Source: Massilia sp. MS-15 (lineage in GTDB: Bacteria > Pseudomonadota > Gammaproteobacteria > Burkholderiales > Burkholderiaceae_D). From it: 64,000 nucleotides of DNA. This document shows positions 1-7,086 of this stretch, one piece after another. Numbering within the stretch: the first letter of the stretch is position 1; every line of letters starts with the position of its first letter. The stretch is taken from contig NZ_JAIWIA010000042.1 in NCBI RefSeq assembly GCF_020176695.1, positions 60,266 to 124,265 on the forward strand. Reading direction: 5' to 3'. The notes below the pieces were generated by a model. The model ran no database searches and had not been told where the DNA came from. It was given only the letters and a program-made list of their open reading frames with translations. A program made the translations under genes and the position numbers.

Positions 1-1657
1 CGCTGCCGCTGGCCCTGGTCACGCCATCGATCGCCAGGCTGGTGCTGATGCCTGCGGCACCTGCGTTGTCGGTGGCGCTCGCGCTGACCGAGACGGTGCC
101 GCTGACGCTGCCGCCGCCCACCGGATTGCTGATCTTGACAGTCGGGGCGGTCATATCGCTGGCCACCGAAGTCGTGCTATTGGCCACATTCACCGACACC
201 GCCGTGGAGCTGCGGCTATTGCCTGCAGCGTCATATGCCACCGCCACCAGGCTGTTCATGCCATTCGCCACGCCGGCCGAATTCCAGCTGAAGCTGTACG
301 GCGCCACGTTGTCGGTGCTGACCACGGTGCCGTTGACCTTCAGGTCGACGCGCGCCACGCCCACGTTGTCGCTGGCGTTGACGTTGACCGGCACCAGGCC
401 CGATACCGAACTGCTTGCCAGCGGCGCGGCGATCGACACGCTCGGCGCCGTGGTATCGGCCACGGCCGCATAGGCGCGCGCTGCGCTCACGGCGGCGGCA
501 GCATTCACGCGACCGTAGCCGAACACCTTGTCGCGGCCCGCGGTGCCAAGGTCGACCGAGGTCGAGAACAGCAGGGATTCGATGCGCGCCGAATCCAGGT
601 CGGGACGGGCTGCCATCATCAGGGCAGCGACGCCGGCGCCGACCGGGCTGGCGAAGGACGTACCGTTCCAGGCCGAATAGCCAAGGGACTTGGTGGTGCT
701 CCAGATGCCGGAGCCCGGCGCCGCCAGCGACACAAAGCTGCCCCAGCTCGAGAAGCTGGACTTCTTGTCGTAGCTGTCGGTGGACGACACGATGATGAAG
801 GCGTCGTCCGGTGTCACGTTTTCGTCGACGTTGTTGTTGCCGGCCGAGATGAACACCAGGCCGCCCTTGCTCTTCATGTAGCGCGACGCGCTCTTCACGG
901 CCGAACTGCCGGCGATGCCGACGAAGCTGACGTTGGCGATGCGGGCGCCATGGTCGGCCGCGTAGGTAATGCCGCTGGCGATGGTGCTGAAATATGCCGG
1001 ACAGCCACCGGTCGAGTTCTTGTAGGCAATGCGCACCGGCATGATCTTGGCGGCGCCGGCCACGCCGGCTACGCCCAGCGCATTGTTGGTGCTGGCGGCA
1101 GCCGCGCCCGCCACGGCCGTGCCATGGCCACACAGGTCGCTGACGTCGGTGTTGTTGTCGTACACGTTGTAGCCGGGAACAATGCGGTCCTTCAGGTCGG
1201 GGTGGGACACGTTCACGCCAGTGTCGAGCACGGCGATGGTTACGCCCGCGCCCAGGCCACTGTCCCAAGCCGCCGGCGCGCCGATCTTGTTCAGGTGCCA
1301 GGCGCTGCCGATATAAGGGTCATTGACCGCGAGCGCCACCGTCACCTCGCGGTCGAGTTCCGCGAACTTGAATTCCGGACGGCGCGACAGTTTGGCGACC
1401 GCCTCATCTTCCGACAGGCCGGGCGGCAGCTGCACCACGTGCAGGCGGCTCTGGCCAATGCGCTTGCCCTTGGCGCCATGTGCTTTGACGATCTTGTCGA
1501 AGTCGGCATCGGACAGGCCGGCACGGGCTTCGACCAGGATGCGGCCGCGTGCGAAGTCACCCGGAGGCGCGGCGTGGGCCGCGGCACTGGCGAAGGAAAG
1601 GGTGGCTGCTGCGAGAGCGATGGCCGTCTTGGGGAGGGCGAAAGAGAAAGTGTGCAT
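1..1657 (-). CDS. Secreted S8 (subtilisin-like) serine protease with Ig-like repeats, 3' end beyond window
   Basis: The frame stays open from an ATG at 1657 to the window edge, giving 552 visible residues with the C-terminus missing. A Sec signal peptide covers about residues 1-29 and ends in an Ala-rich AHA site. A short propeptide-like region follows (about 35-105). The S8 catalytic triad is complete: Asp145 in AVLDTGVNVSHPD, His178 in CGHGTAVAG and Ser334 in NGTSFASP. From about residue 401 there is an Ig-like module starting DTTAPSVSI, and a second starts near 495 (DMTAPTVKI), so more modules may lie outside the window. The product is expected to be exported and to degrade extracellular or surface protein. 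A promoter and a cyclic-di-GMP-I riboswitch lie directly upstream. The ribosome binding site is weak: AGGA lies about 10 nt before the start. Confidence 0.93.
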   Translation of the reverse strand, partial: MHTFSFALPKTAIALAAATLSFASAAAHAAPPGDFARGRILVEARAGLSDADFDKIVKAHGAKGKRIGQSRLHVVQLPPGLSEDEAVAKLSRRPEFKFAELDREVTVALAVNDPYIGSAWHLNKIGAPAAWDSGLGAGVTIAVLDTGVNVSHPDLKDRIVPGYNVYDNNTDVSDLCGHGTAVAGAAAASTNNALGVAGVAGAAKIMPVRIAYKNSTGGCPAYFSTIASGITYAADHGARIANVSFVGIAGSSAVKSASRYMKSKGGLVFISAGNNNVDENVTPDDAFIIVSSTDSYDKKSSFSSWGSFVSLAAPGSGIWSTTKSLGYSAWNGTSFASPVGAGVAALMMAARPDLDSARIESLLFSTSVDLGTAGRDKVFGYGRVNAAAAVSAARAYAAVADTTAPSVSIAAPLASSSVSGLVPVNVNASDNVGVARVDLKVNGTVVSTDNVAPYSFSWNSAGVANGMNSLVAVAYDAAGNSRSSTAVSVNVANSTTSVASDMTAPTVKISNPVGGGSVSGTVSVSASATDNAGAAGISTSLAIDGVTRASGS

Positions 1658-1706
1658 GCCTTGTGTATCCTGTGTTGACACGGCAGGCGAGCACAGCAAT
1701 CACAGG

Positions 1707-1726
1707 CGGCGCGGGATGCTGCGCCG
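1707..1726 (-). promoter_or_regulatory. Hairpin between riboswitch and protease start (possible expression platform)
   Basis: A 6-bp GC stem (CGGCGC / GCGCCG) with an 8-nt loop lies about 11 nt after the aptamer and about 50 nt before the protease ATG. No U-run follows it, so it is not a classical intrinsic terminator. If it is part of the switch, control is more likely translational or Rho-linked. This role is inferred only from position. Confidence 0.35.
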
Positions 1727-1737
1727 GCAAGCATTGA

Positions 1738-1828
1738 TTCTGGCAGTCCTGCCGTCGTTGGGAACGAAGCCCGTTAGACCGTTGACTTTGCGTCCTCCGC
1801 TTTCGCGGAGTTTGCCTTTGTTCAGAAG
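1738..1828 (-). ncRNA. Cyclic-di-GMP-I (GEMM-I) riboswitch
   Basis: Read on the minus strand, the conserved core elements appear in order: GGCAAAC, a perfect stem CTCCGC-GAAA-GCGGAG with a GNRA tetraloop, GGACGCAAAG directly after it, then ACGGTCTAA and GGCAGGACTGCC. These match the GEMM-I pattern, where the GNRA loop of one helix docks into the other. The closing P1 helix is visible as TTCTG (1823-1827) pairing with CAGAA (1738-1742). The element begins at the predicted transcription start of the promoter at 1837-1865 and ends 80 nt before the protease start codon. The expected ligand is the second messenger c-di-GMP. Whether binding turns expression on or off cannot be read with confidence. 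Confidence 0.9.
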
Positions 1829-1836
1829 CTGACCCG

Positions 1837-1865
1837 AGTATATCGGGTGAATTTCCACGTGACAA
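1837..1865 (-). promoter_or_regulatory. Sigma70-type promoter of riboswitch-protease transcript
   Basis: On the minus strand a -35 box TTGTCA (1860-1865) and a -10 box TATACT (1837-1842) are separated by exactly 17 bp. The predicted start, near 1830, falls on the first base pairs of the riboswitch, as expected for a leader RNA. Confidence 0.75.
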
Positions 1866-2070
1866 CCGGTTTCAATCAATCGTGTTGCGTATGGACACGA
1901 GAGGTAAAGAACCCGCATGGACACTGCTTGTCATCCTGATCAGGGTTGCTGCATTCTAGGCAAGCTTGTGTTTCGATAACTACTTCTGGTTACATTGAGC
2001 ATGGCAATCCGGCGCCCGAAAGGCTGGCGATGGGTGAGAATGTCACTTCGTGAACGACGTCTGCGCCCCC
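1866..2070. other. Intergenic stretch without recognised gene
   Basis: This stretch lies between the protease promoter and the remnant DUF488 gene. It is less GC-rich than its surroundings. I found no convincing open frame, RNA element or repeat in it. Confidence 0.6.
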
Positions 2071-2378
2071 ATGCAACCCATCTACACGATCGGCCACTCG
2101 CACCGCCCGATCGATGAATTCCTCGACCTAGGGTGGACAGTGGCGCGCGCTGCGCGCTGATGTGCGCCGAAGCCGTACCCTGGCGCTGCCACCGTTCGCT
2201 GGTGGCGGATGCGCTCATCGTGCGTGGGGTGCCGGTGGAACACATCATCGGCCGTGGCAAGACCCGGCCGCACGTGCTGACGCCCTTCGCCGTCGCCAGC
2301 GGCACGCGCATCCTGTATCCGCCGCAAGAGGCGGCAGCAGGCGCGGAGGCGGCAAGGCCGGCCGAAGCTGACAGCTAG
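2071..2378 (+). pseudogene. DUF488 family gene remnant (internal deletion plus frameshift)
   Basis: The start MQPIYTIGHSHRPIDEFLDL (from ATG 2071) is the conserved N-terminus of DUF488 proteins. After about 21 residues the frame turns into unrelated sequence and stops at 2158-2160. The conserved C-terminal part, with CAEAVPWRCHRSLVADAL followed by VEHIIG and LTPFA, continues in another frame to a stop at 2376-2378. The middle of the family (roughly 60-80 residues, with the usual Arg-rich conserved section) is absent. The sequence therefore shows an internal deletion with a frame change, and no functional product is expected. It overlaps the stop of the convergent ABC ATPase gene by 4 bp. Confidence 0.85.
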
Positions 2379-3115
2379 CCGAGGCGGCGGTCGGACAGGA
2401 ACTGGCGCGCGCGGGGGTGCTGTGGATGGGTGAAGAATTCCTCCGGCGTGGCGCGCTCGAGGATGCGCCCTTCGCTCATGAACAGGATGCGGTCCGCCAC
2501 CTCGCGCGCGAAGCCCATTTCGTGGGTGACGCAGACCATGGTCATGCCTTGCCGTGCCAGGCCGCGCATCACGCCCAGCACCTCGCCCACCATTTCCGGA
2601 TCGAGCGCGCTGGTGGGTTCGTCGAACAGCATGACGGGCGGGCGCATCGCCAGCGCACGCGCGATCGCCACCCGCTGCTGCTGGCCGCCCGACAGCGCGG
2701 AGGGATAGGCATCGCGTTTGTGGGCCAGGCCGACCTGCTCCAGCAGCGCCATGGCGGTGGCTTCGGCTTCACGGGCAGTGGCGCGCTTCAGGCTCACCGG
2801 CGCCAGCGTGCAGTTCTGCAGCACGGTCAGGTGCGGGAACAGGTTGAAGTGCTGGAACACGAAACCGATCCCGGCGCGCAGCGCGTCCACGTTCACGCCC
2901 TTGCCATGGATGTCGCGCCCGTCGATGGCGATGCGGCCGCCGTCGATTTCCTCGAGCCGGTTGAGGGTGCGGATCAGGGTCGACTTGCCCGAGCCGGACG
3001 GGCCGCAGACCACCACCACCTCGTTCTTCGCGATGCGCTCGCTGACATCGACCAGCGCGTGGTAGCGGTTGGCGCCGGCGCCATACCACTTGTTGACTTT
3101 GTCGAGTTCGATCAT
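2375..3115 (-). CDS. Polar amino acid ABC transporter, ATP-binding subunit
   Basis: This 246-residue ATPase should energise import by the two membrane subunits encoded upstream. It has Walker [10 protein letters not shown], the ABC signature LSGGQQQR, Walker B VMLFDEP followed by the D-loop SALD, and the switch His in CVTHEMG. Length and motifs match the GlnQ/GltL family. The open frame extends upstream to 3223, but the ATG at 3115 gives the family N-terminus ([12 protein letters not shown]) and has a GCGGAG ribosome site. It is the last gene of the order binding protein, permease, permease, ATPase, all on the minus strand. The exact amino acid transported cannot be read from the ATPase. Confidence 0.93.
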   Translation of the reverse strand: MIELDKVNKWYGAGANRYHALVDVSERIAKNEVVVVCGPSGSGKSTLIRTLNRLEEIDGGRIAIDGRDIHGKGVNVDALRAGIGFVFQHFNLFPHLTVLQNCTLAPVSLKRATAREAEATAMALLEQVGLAHKRDAYPSALSGGQQQRVAIARALAMRPPVMLFDEPTSALDPEMVGEVLGVMRGLARQGMTMVCVTHEMGFAREVADRILFMSEGRILERATPEEFFTHPQHPRARQFLSDRRLG

Positions 3116-3143
3116 GCTCCGCTTTCTCGCTGAATAAAGGGTG

Positions 3144-3845
3144 TCAATGCGCCTGCGCGGCGCCGCGCTGCAGGCGGCGCTCGAGCAGGAAGGCCAGGCG
3201 CGACAGGCCGAAACAGAGAACAAAATAGCTCAGCGCCAGGACCAGGTAGACCTCGACCGCCTGGGTAAACACCAGGGTGTTGATCTGGGTGGCGATGAAG
3301 GACACCTCGGACAGGCCGATGATGTAGCCGAGCGAGGTGGCCTTGATGGTCGAGACCAGCTGGCTGACGATCGACGGCAGGCTCCGGCGCAGGGTCTGGG
3401 GCAGCACCACCAGGCGCAGCGCCTGCCCGTAGCCGAGGCCGAGCGAGCGGGCCGCTTCCAGCTGGCCTTTGGGCAGCGCGCGCATGCCCGCCGCCACGAT
3501 CTCGGCCAGGTACACGCCGTCGAACAGCACCAGCACCATCAGCATCGTCGTGGCCTGCCCTGTCTTCACACCGGTCACGGCCGGCAGGAAGAAGTAGACC
3601 CAGAACACGACCAGCAGCAGCGGCAGCGCGCGCACCAGATGCACCAGGGCCGCCACCGGCCAGCGGATCGTGCGGCGCGCGCTGACGCGCGCCACGCCCA
3701 GCAGCAGCCCGAACGGCATGGCCAGCAGCAGCGCACCGAGCGAGAGCAGCACCGTCAGGGCCAGGCCGCCGAGCGGCCCGTCCGGATACTGGCCGACCAG
3801 GAAGTACAGCCAGTAGGTATCGACCAGTTCGATCATGGCGCTCAT
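3144..3845 (-). CDS. Polar amino acid ABC transporter, permease subunit
   Basis: A 233-residue inner membrane protein with about five hydrophobic helices. It carries the His/Glu/Gln-family permease loop [20 protein letters not shown], which contacts the ATPase. It pairs with the permease encoded just upstream (10-bp gap). The ATG at 3845 is chosen because GAGGA lies at good spacing before it. The open frame reaches further upstream into the neighbouring gene without family similarity. Relatives are GltK/GlnP-type permeases for glutamate, aspartate, glutamine or cystine. Confidence 0.92.
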   Translation of the reverse strand: MSAMIELVDTYWLYFLVGQYPDGPLGGLALTVLLSLGALLLAMPFGLLLGVARVSARRTIRWPVAALVHLVRALPLLLVVFWVYFFLPAVTGVKTGQATTMLMVLVLFDGVYLAEIVAAGMRALPKGQLEAARSLGLGYGQALRLVVLPQTLRRSLPSIVSQLVSTIKATSLGYIIGLSEVSFIATQINTLVFTQAVEVYLVLALSYFVLCFGLSRLAFLLERRLQRGAAQAH

Positions 3846-3855
3846 CGGATCGTCC

Positions 3856-4551
3856 TCATGCCGGACGCACCGGATAGCGCCGCTGGTACAGATGGGCGGC
3901 AAGGGAGATCAGCAGCGACACCGTGAGGTAAGCCAGGGTCGCGAACGTGAACGCCTCGGCGCTGCGAAAGCTCGCGGTTTCCACGCGTGCGGCCTGGTAC
4001 ATCATCTCGGCGGCGCCGATCACGGTGGCCACGCTGGTGTCCTTCCACAGGTTGACGGTCTGCGACAGCAGCGGGGGTACCGAGGCGCGCAGGGCCTGGG
4101 GCAGCAGCACCAGGCGCACCGTGGCCAGGCGCCCCAGCCCGAGCGAACGCGCCGCCTCCAGCTGCGACGGCGGCACGGCGCGGATGCCGCTACGGATGTC
4201 TTCCGCCATGTGCACCCCGCTGTACAGCGACAGCGCGATCACGGCGCACACGGCTTCGGGATTGTGCGCGTACAGGAATTCGCGCGCGGCCTCCGGCAGC
4301 AATTCCGGAAAGGCGAAGTACCAGAACAGCAGGTGGGCCAGCAGCGGCACGTTGCGGACCGCCTCGACCACGCTCGCGCCAGCCGCGCGTAGCGGCGCGG
4401 CCTGGGCGCTGCGCATCAGGGCCAGGAGCGCGCCCAGCGGCAGCGCCAGGACAAAGCTGGCGGCGGTCAGCTGGAGCGACAGGACGAGGCCCTGCACCAG
4501 CCAGTCGTGGTACTGGCCGGACTGCAGGATGCCGGGATCGAAGAAGGGCAA
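3856..4551 (-). CDS. Polar amino acid ABC transporter, permease subunit
   Basis: A 231-residue membrane protein with the same permease fold as the next gene, including the ATPase-contact loop with [15 protein letters not shown]. It begins MPFFDPGILQSGQYHDWLVQ, a GltJ-like periplasmic start. It lies 24 bp after the binding-protein gene and 10 bp before the second permease. Two different permease genes suggest a heterodimeric channel. Confidence 0.92.
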   Translation of the reverse strand: MPFFDPGILQSGQYHDWLVQGLVLSLQLTAASFVLALPLGALLALMRSAQAAPLRAAGASVVEAVRNVPLLAHLLFWYFAFPELLPEAAREFLYAHNPEAVCAVIALSLYSGVHMAEDIRSGIRAVPPSQLEAARSLGLGRLATVRLVLLPQALRASVPPLLSQTVNLWKDTSVATVIGAAEMMYQAARVETASFRSAEAFTFATLAYLTVSLLISLAAHLYQRRYPVRPA

Positions 4552-4575
4552 GGCGATGCTCGATGCGGGCGGTGA

Positions 4576-5406
4576 TCAGATCTTGTCGGTGCTGATGGTG
4601 AAGTCGCGCTTGGCGATGTTGGCGCGGGTGCCCGGGCCATACCACTTGTTGAACAGCTGCGCGGCGGCGCCGCTGGCCTCGAGTTCGCGCAGGGTCTGGT
4701 CGACCACCGCCTTCAGGCCCTTTTCGCCCTTGCGCAGGCCGAGCGCGATCGATTCCTTGCCGATCGAGGTCGGCAGGATGGTGAAGCCCTTCGCGGCCGG
4801 ACCCAGCTTGCCGTAGTCGGCCAGCAGCGAGGATTCGTCGTTGACGTAGGCGACGCCCTTCCCCTGGCGCATGGCCTGGAAGGCCTGCTGGGTGTTCTCG
4901 AAGGTCACCACCTCGACGCCCGGGACGGCGGCGCGGATATTCGTTTCCTGGGTGCCGCCGCGTACGGTGACGACCTTCTTGCCGGCCAGCTGGGGCAGCG
5001 CGGTGATGCCGCTGCCGGCGCGCACCATGACCTTGGAACCGGTGACGAAGTGGGTCAGCGCGAAGTCGACCTGGGATTCGCGCTCCCTGTTGTGGGTGAG
5101 CGTGGCGGCCAGCGCATCGACGTGCCCCCCCTGCAGCTCGGGGATGCGGCTCGATACCGACATCTGCTTGAACACCGGCTTGACGCCGATCTTCCTGGCC
5201 ACCGCGGTGGCGATGTCGATCTCGTAGCCGACCAGCTGGCGCGACTTCGGATCGATGAAACTGTTCGGCTCGTCGGTGCCGAGGACACCGAAGACCATCG
5301 TGCCCTTCTTCTTGATGTCGGCCAGCTGGTCGGCCCGGGCGGCGCCCGCGGCCAGGCTGGTGGACAGGGCGAGTGCGCCCAGGATGAGGTGACGACGGGT
5401 AAACAT
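4576..5406 (-). CDS. Periplasmic amino acid-binding protein of ABC importer
   Basis: A 276-residue family 3 solute-binding protein. The signal peptide (residues 1-25, ending AARA) has an RR pair, but its hydrophobic core looks Sec-type. The mature part shows the family pattern: GTMVFGV, a ligand-site stretch with GYEIDIATAVARKIGV, and a hinge region with VTVRGGTQETNIRAAV. It captures the substrate for the two permeases and the ATPase encoded downstream. The sequence resembles glutamate/aspartate or cystine binders and does not allow a firm choice. The upstream region carries a -10 box and a pair of direct repeats that suggest LysR-type activation. Confidence 0.92.
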   Translation of the reverse strand: MFTRRHLILGALALSTSLAAGAARADQLADIKKKGTMVFGVLGTDEPNSFIDPKSRQLVGYEIDIATAVARKIGVKPVFKQMSVSSRIPELQGGHVDALAATLTHNRERESQVDFALTHFVTGSKVMVRAGSGITALPQLAGKKVVTVRGGTQETNIRAAVPGVEVVTFENTQQAFQAMRQGKGVAYVNDESSLLADYGKLGPAAKGFTILPTSIGKESIALGLRKGEKGLKAVVDQTLRELEASGAAAQLFNKWYGPGTRANIAKRDFTISTDKI

Positions 5407-5439
5407 GCTTGCTCCAGACTACAAAACCGTAATCGGGCG

Positions 5440-5468
5440 AGTATAGGCTGTCATCCTGCGCGCGCGAA
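5440..5468 (-). promoter_or_regulatory. Promoter of amino acid ABC operon (good -10, poor -35)
   Basis: TATACT lies at 5440-5445 on the minus strand, 34 bp before the binding-protein start. The hexamer 17 bp upstream (5463-5468) does not resemble TTGACA. That combination is typical of activator-dependent promoters and fits the repeats immediately upstream. Confidence 0.5.
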
Positions 5469-5474
5469 CGAATC

Positions 5475-5508
5475 ATTCGCCATAAGAACATACTGATTCG
5501 GCTATAAG
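5475..5508 (-). promoter_or_regulatory. Paired direct repeats, candidate LysR-type (CysB-like) operator
   Basis: On the + strand ATTCGCCATAAG (5475-5486) is repeated as ATTCGGCTATAAG (5496-5508). The repeats start 21 bp apart, which is two helical turns. They lie about 40-75 bp upstream of the predicted start of the ABC operon, where LysR-type activators usually bind. ATAAG-type half sites recall CysB boxes of sulfur-regulated genes, but that assignment is only a suggestion. Confidence 0.45.
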
Positions 5509-5572
5509 GACGGGTTGATGCCCGCACCCATGCTAGAGTACGCGCCAGGATACCGCCTTGACCGGAGAAAGC

Positions 5573-6376
5573 ATGCTCGTCGTTACCTACAACGTGAATG
5601 GCATCGGCGCCCGCCTCGGCGCGCTGCTCGACTACCTCGAACAGCGCAAGCCCGACGTGGTCTGCCTGCAGGAGCTCAAGGCACCGCAGGAAAAATTCCC
5701 GGAAAGCGCGATCCGCGAGGCGGGCTACCACGCGATCTGGCACGGCCAGAAAAGCTGGAACGGGGTCGCCATCCTCACCCGCGACGGTCCGGCCCAGGAA
5801 CTGCAGCGCGGCCTGCCGGGCGACCCGGCGGACGAACAGAGCCGCTACATCGAGGCGGTCTACCAGGGCCTGCTCGTATGCGGCCTCTACCTGCCCAACG
5901 GGAATCCGGCGCCGGGACCGAAGTTCGACTACAAGCTCGCGTGGATGGAGCGCCTGATCGCGCGCGGCGCGGCGCTGATCGAGACCGGGGCGCCGGTGGT
6001 GATGTGCGGCGACTTCAATGTGATCCCCACCGGCCTCGACGCCTACAAGCCGGAGCGCTGGGTGGATGACGCCCTGTTCCGGCCGGAGACCCGCGCCGCT
6101 TTTGAACGCCTGATGTCGCAGGGCTGGCTCGATGCCCTGCGCAGCATGTATCCGGACCAGGTGGTCTACACCTTCTGGGATTACTTCCGCAACGCGTTCG
6201 GGCGCGATGCCGGCATCCGCATCGACCACCTGCTGCTCAGCCCCGCCGTCGCCCCGGCCCTGCGCGGCGCCGGCGTCGACCGCTTCCAGCGCGCCAAGGA
6301 AAAGCCGAGCGACCATGCGCCGACCTGGATCGAACTCGACCCTGGCGCCATCGTCCAGCCGAAGCATCCCCGCTGA
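5573..6376 (+). CDS. xthA: Exodeoxyribonuclease III
   Basis: A 267-residue member of the exonuclease III / AP endonuclease family, which cleaves at abasic sites and degrades 3' ends in base excision repair. The catalytic residues of the family are all present in order: YNVNG (Asn), CLQELK (metal-binding Glu), LPNGN, CGDFNVIP (Asp and Asn), RIDHLLLS (Asp) and SDHAP (His). The ATG at 5573 follows a GGAGAA ribosome site. An in-frame ATG at 5558 lacks one. The gene is divergent from the amino acid ABC operon. Confidence 0.95.
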   Translation: MLVVTYNVNGIGARLGALLDYLEQRKPDVVCLQELKAPQEKFPESAIREAGYHAIWHGQKSWNGVAILTRDGPAQELQRGLPGDPADEQSRYIEAVYQGLLVCGLYLPNGNPAPGPKFDYKLAWMERLIARGAALIETGAPVVMCGDFNVIPTGLDAYKPERWVDDALFRPETRAAFERLMSQGWLDALRSMYPDQVVYTFWDYFRNAFGRDAGIRIDHLLLSPAVAPALRGAGVDRFQRAKEKPSDHAPTWIELDPGAIVQPKHPR

Positions 6377-6449
6377 GCCGCGGTGTGCCGGGCGTGCGCT
6401 TTGCGCTACCATGGTGGTCTCTTCCGCCAACCCTGCCAGCGCCCCCTCC

Positions 6450-7073
6450 ATGCTCTGTCCTGAACAGTTCCTCGGCTTTCTCACCGCCGCCATCCTGATC
6501 ACCCTCTCGCCCGGCCCCGACAACATGATGGTGCTGGGCGTCGGCATCGCCAAGGGCCGGGTGCGCGGCATCGCCTTCGGCCTCGGCTGCGCGCTGGGCT
6601 GCCTGAACCACACGCTGCTGGCCGTGATCGGCGTGAGCGCCCTGGTCGCGGCCTCGCCCGCCGCCTTCACGGCACTCAAGATCGCCGGCGGCCTGTACCT
6701 GGTCTGGATGGGCGTGCAGGCCCTGCGCAGCCGTGGCGGCGCGCACACCGCGCTGGACGTGCCGGACGAACCGGCGCGCCGCCTGTTCTTCAAGGGCCTG
6801 CTGGCGAACGCGATCAATCCGAAGGTGGTGCTGTTCTTCCTGTCCTTCCTGCCGCAGTTCGTGGTCCCCGCGCGCGGCGACGCCAACTGGCAGATCGCCT
6901 GGCTGGGACTGGTGTTCACGCTGCAGGCCGCGCTGCTGTTCGGCCTGCTCGGCTACTTCTCGGGCGCGGTCGGCCAGTGGCTGAACCGCACGCCGCGCGC
7001 CGGCCTGTGGCTGGACCGGATCGCGGGCGCGATCTTCGTCGGGCTGGGCCTGCGCCTGATGGTGGCGCGCTGA
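6450..7073 (+). CDS. LysE/RhtB-family amino acid exporter
   Basis: A 207-residue membrane protein with about six hydrophobic helices. It has the family signature near the N-terminus (TLSPGPDNMMVLGVGIAKG), then a helix with GGLYLVWMGVQALRS and the conserved NPKVVLFFLSFLPQF. LysE/RhtB proteins export amino acids or derivatives by exchange with protons. The start is uncertain: ATG 6450 fits the family N-terminus and ATG 6411 would add 13 residues. Neither has a clear ribosome site. It follows xthA by 73 bp and may be co-transcribed. Confidence 0.88.
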   Translation: MLCPEQFLGFLTAAILITLSPGPDNMMVLGVGIAKGRVRGIAFGLGCALGCLNHTLLAVIGVSALVAASPAAFTALKIAGGLYLVWMGVQALRSRGGAHTALDVPDEPARRLFFKGLLANAINPKVVLFFLSFLPQFVVPARGDANWQIAWLGLVFTLQAALLFGLLGYFSGAVGQWLNRTPRAGLWLDRIAGAIFVGLGLRLMVAR

Positions 7074-7086
7074 GGCGCCGCCTCCT

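Noticed and set aside
3116..3223. Longer start for the ABC ATPase gene
   Set aside because: The extension reads into the upstream permease gene and lacks family similarity. ATG 3115 fits the family start.
4190..6919. 909-residue minus-strand open frame across the ABC operon and xthA
   Set aside because: It overlaps genes with full family motifs in other frames and has Arg/Pro/Gly-rich shadow composition typical of high-GC DNA.
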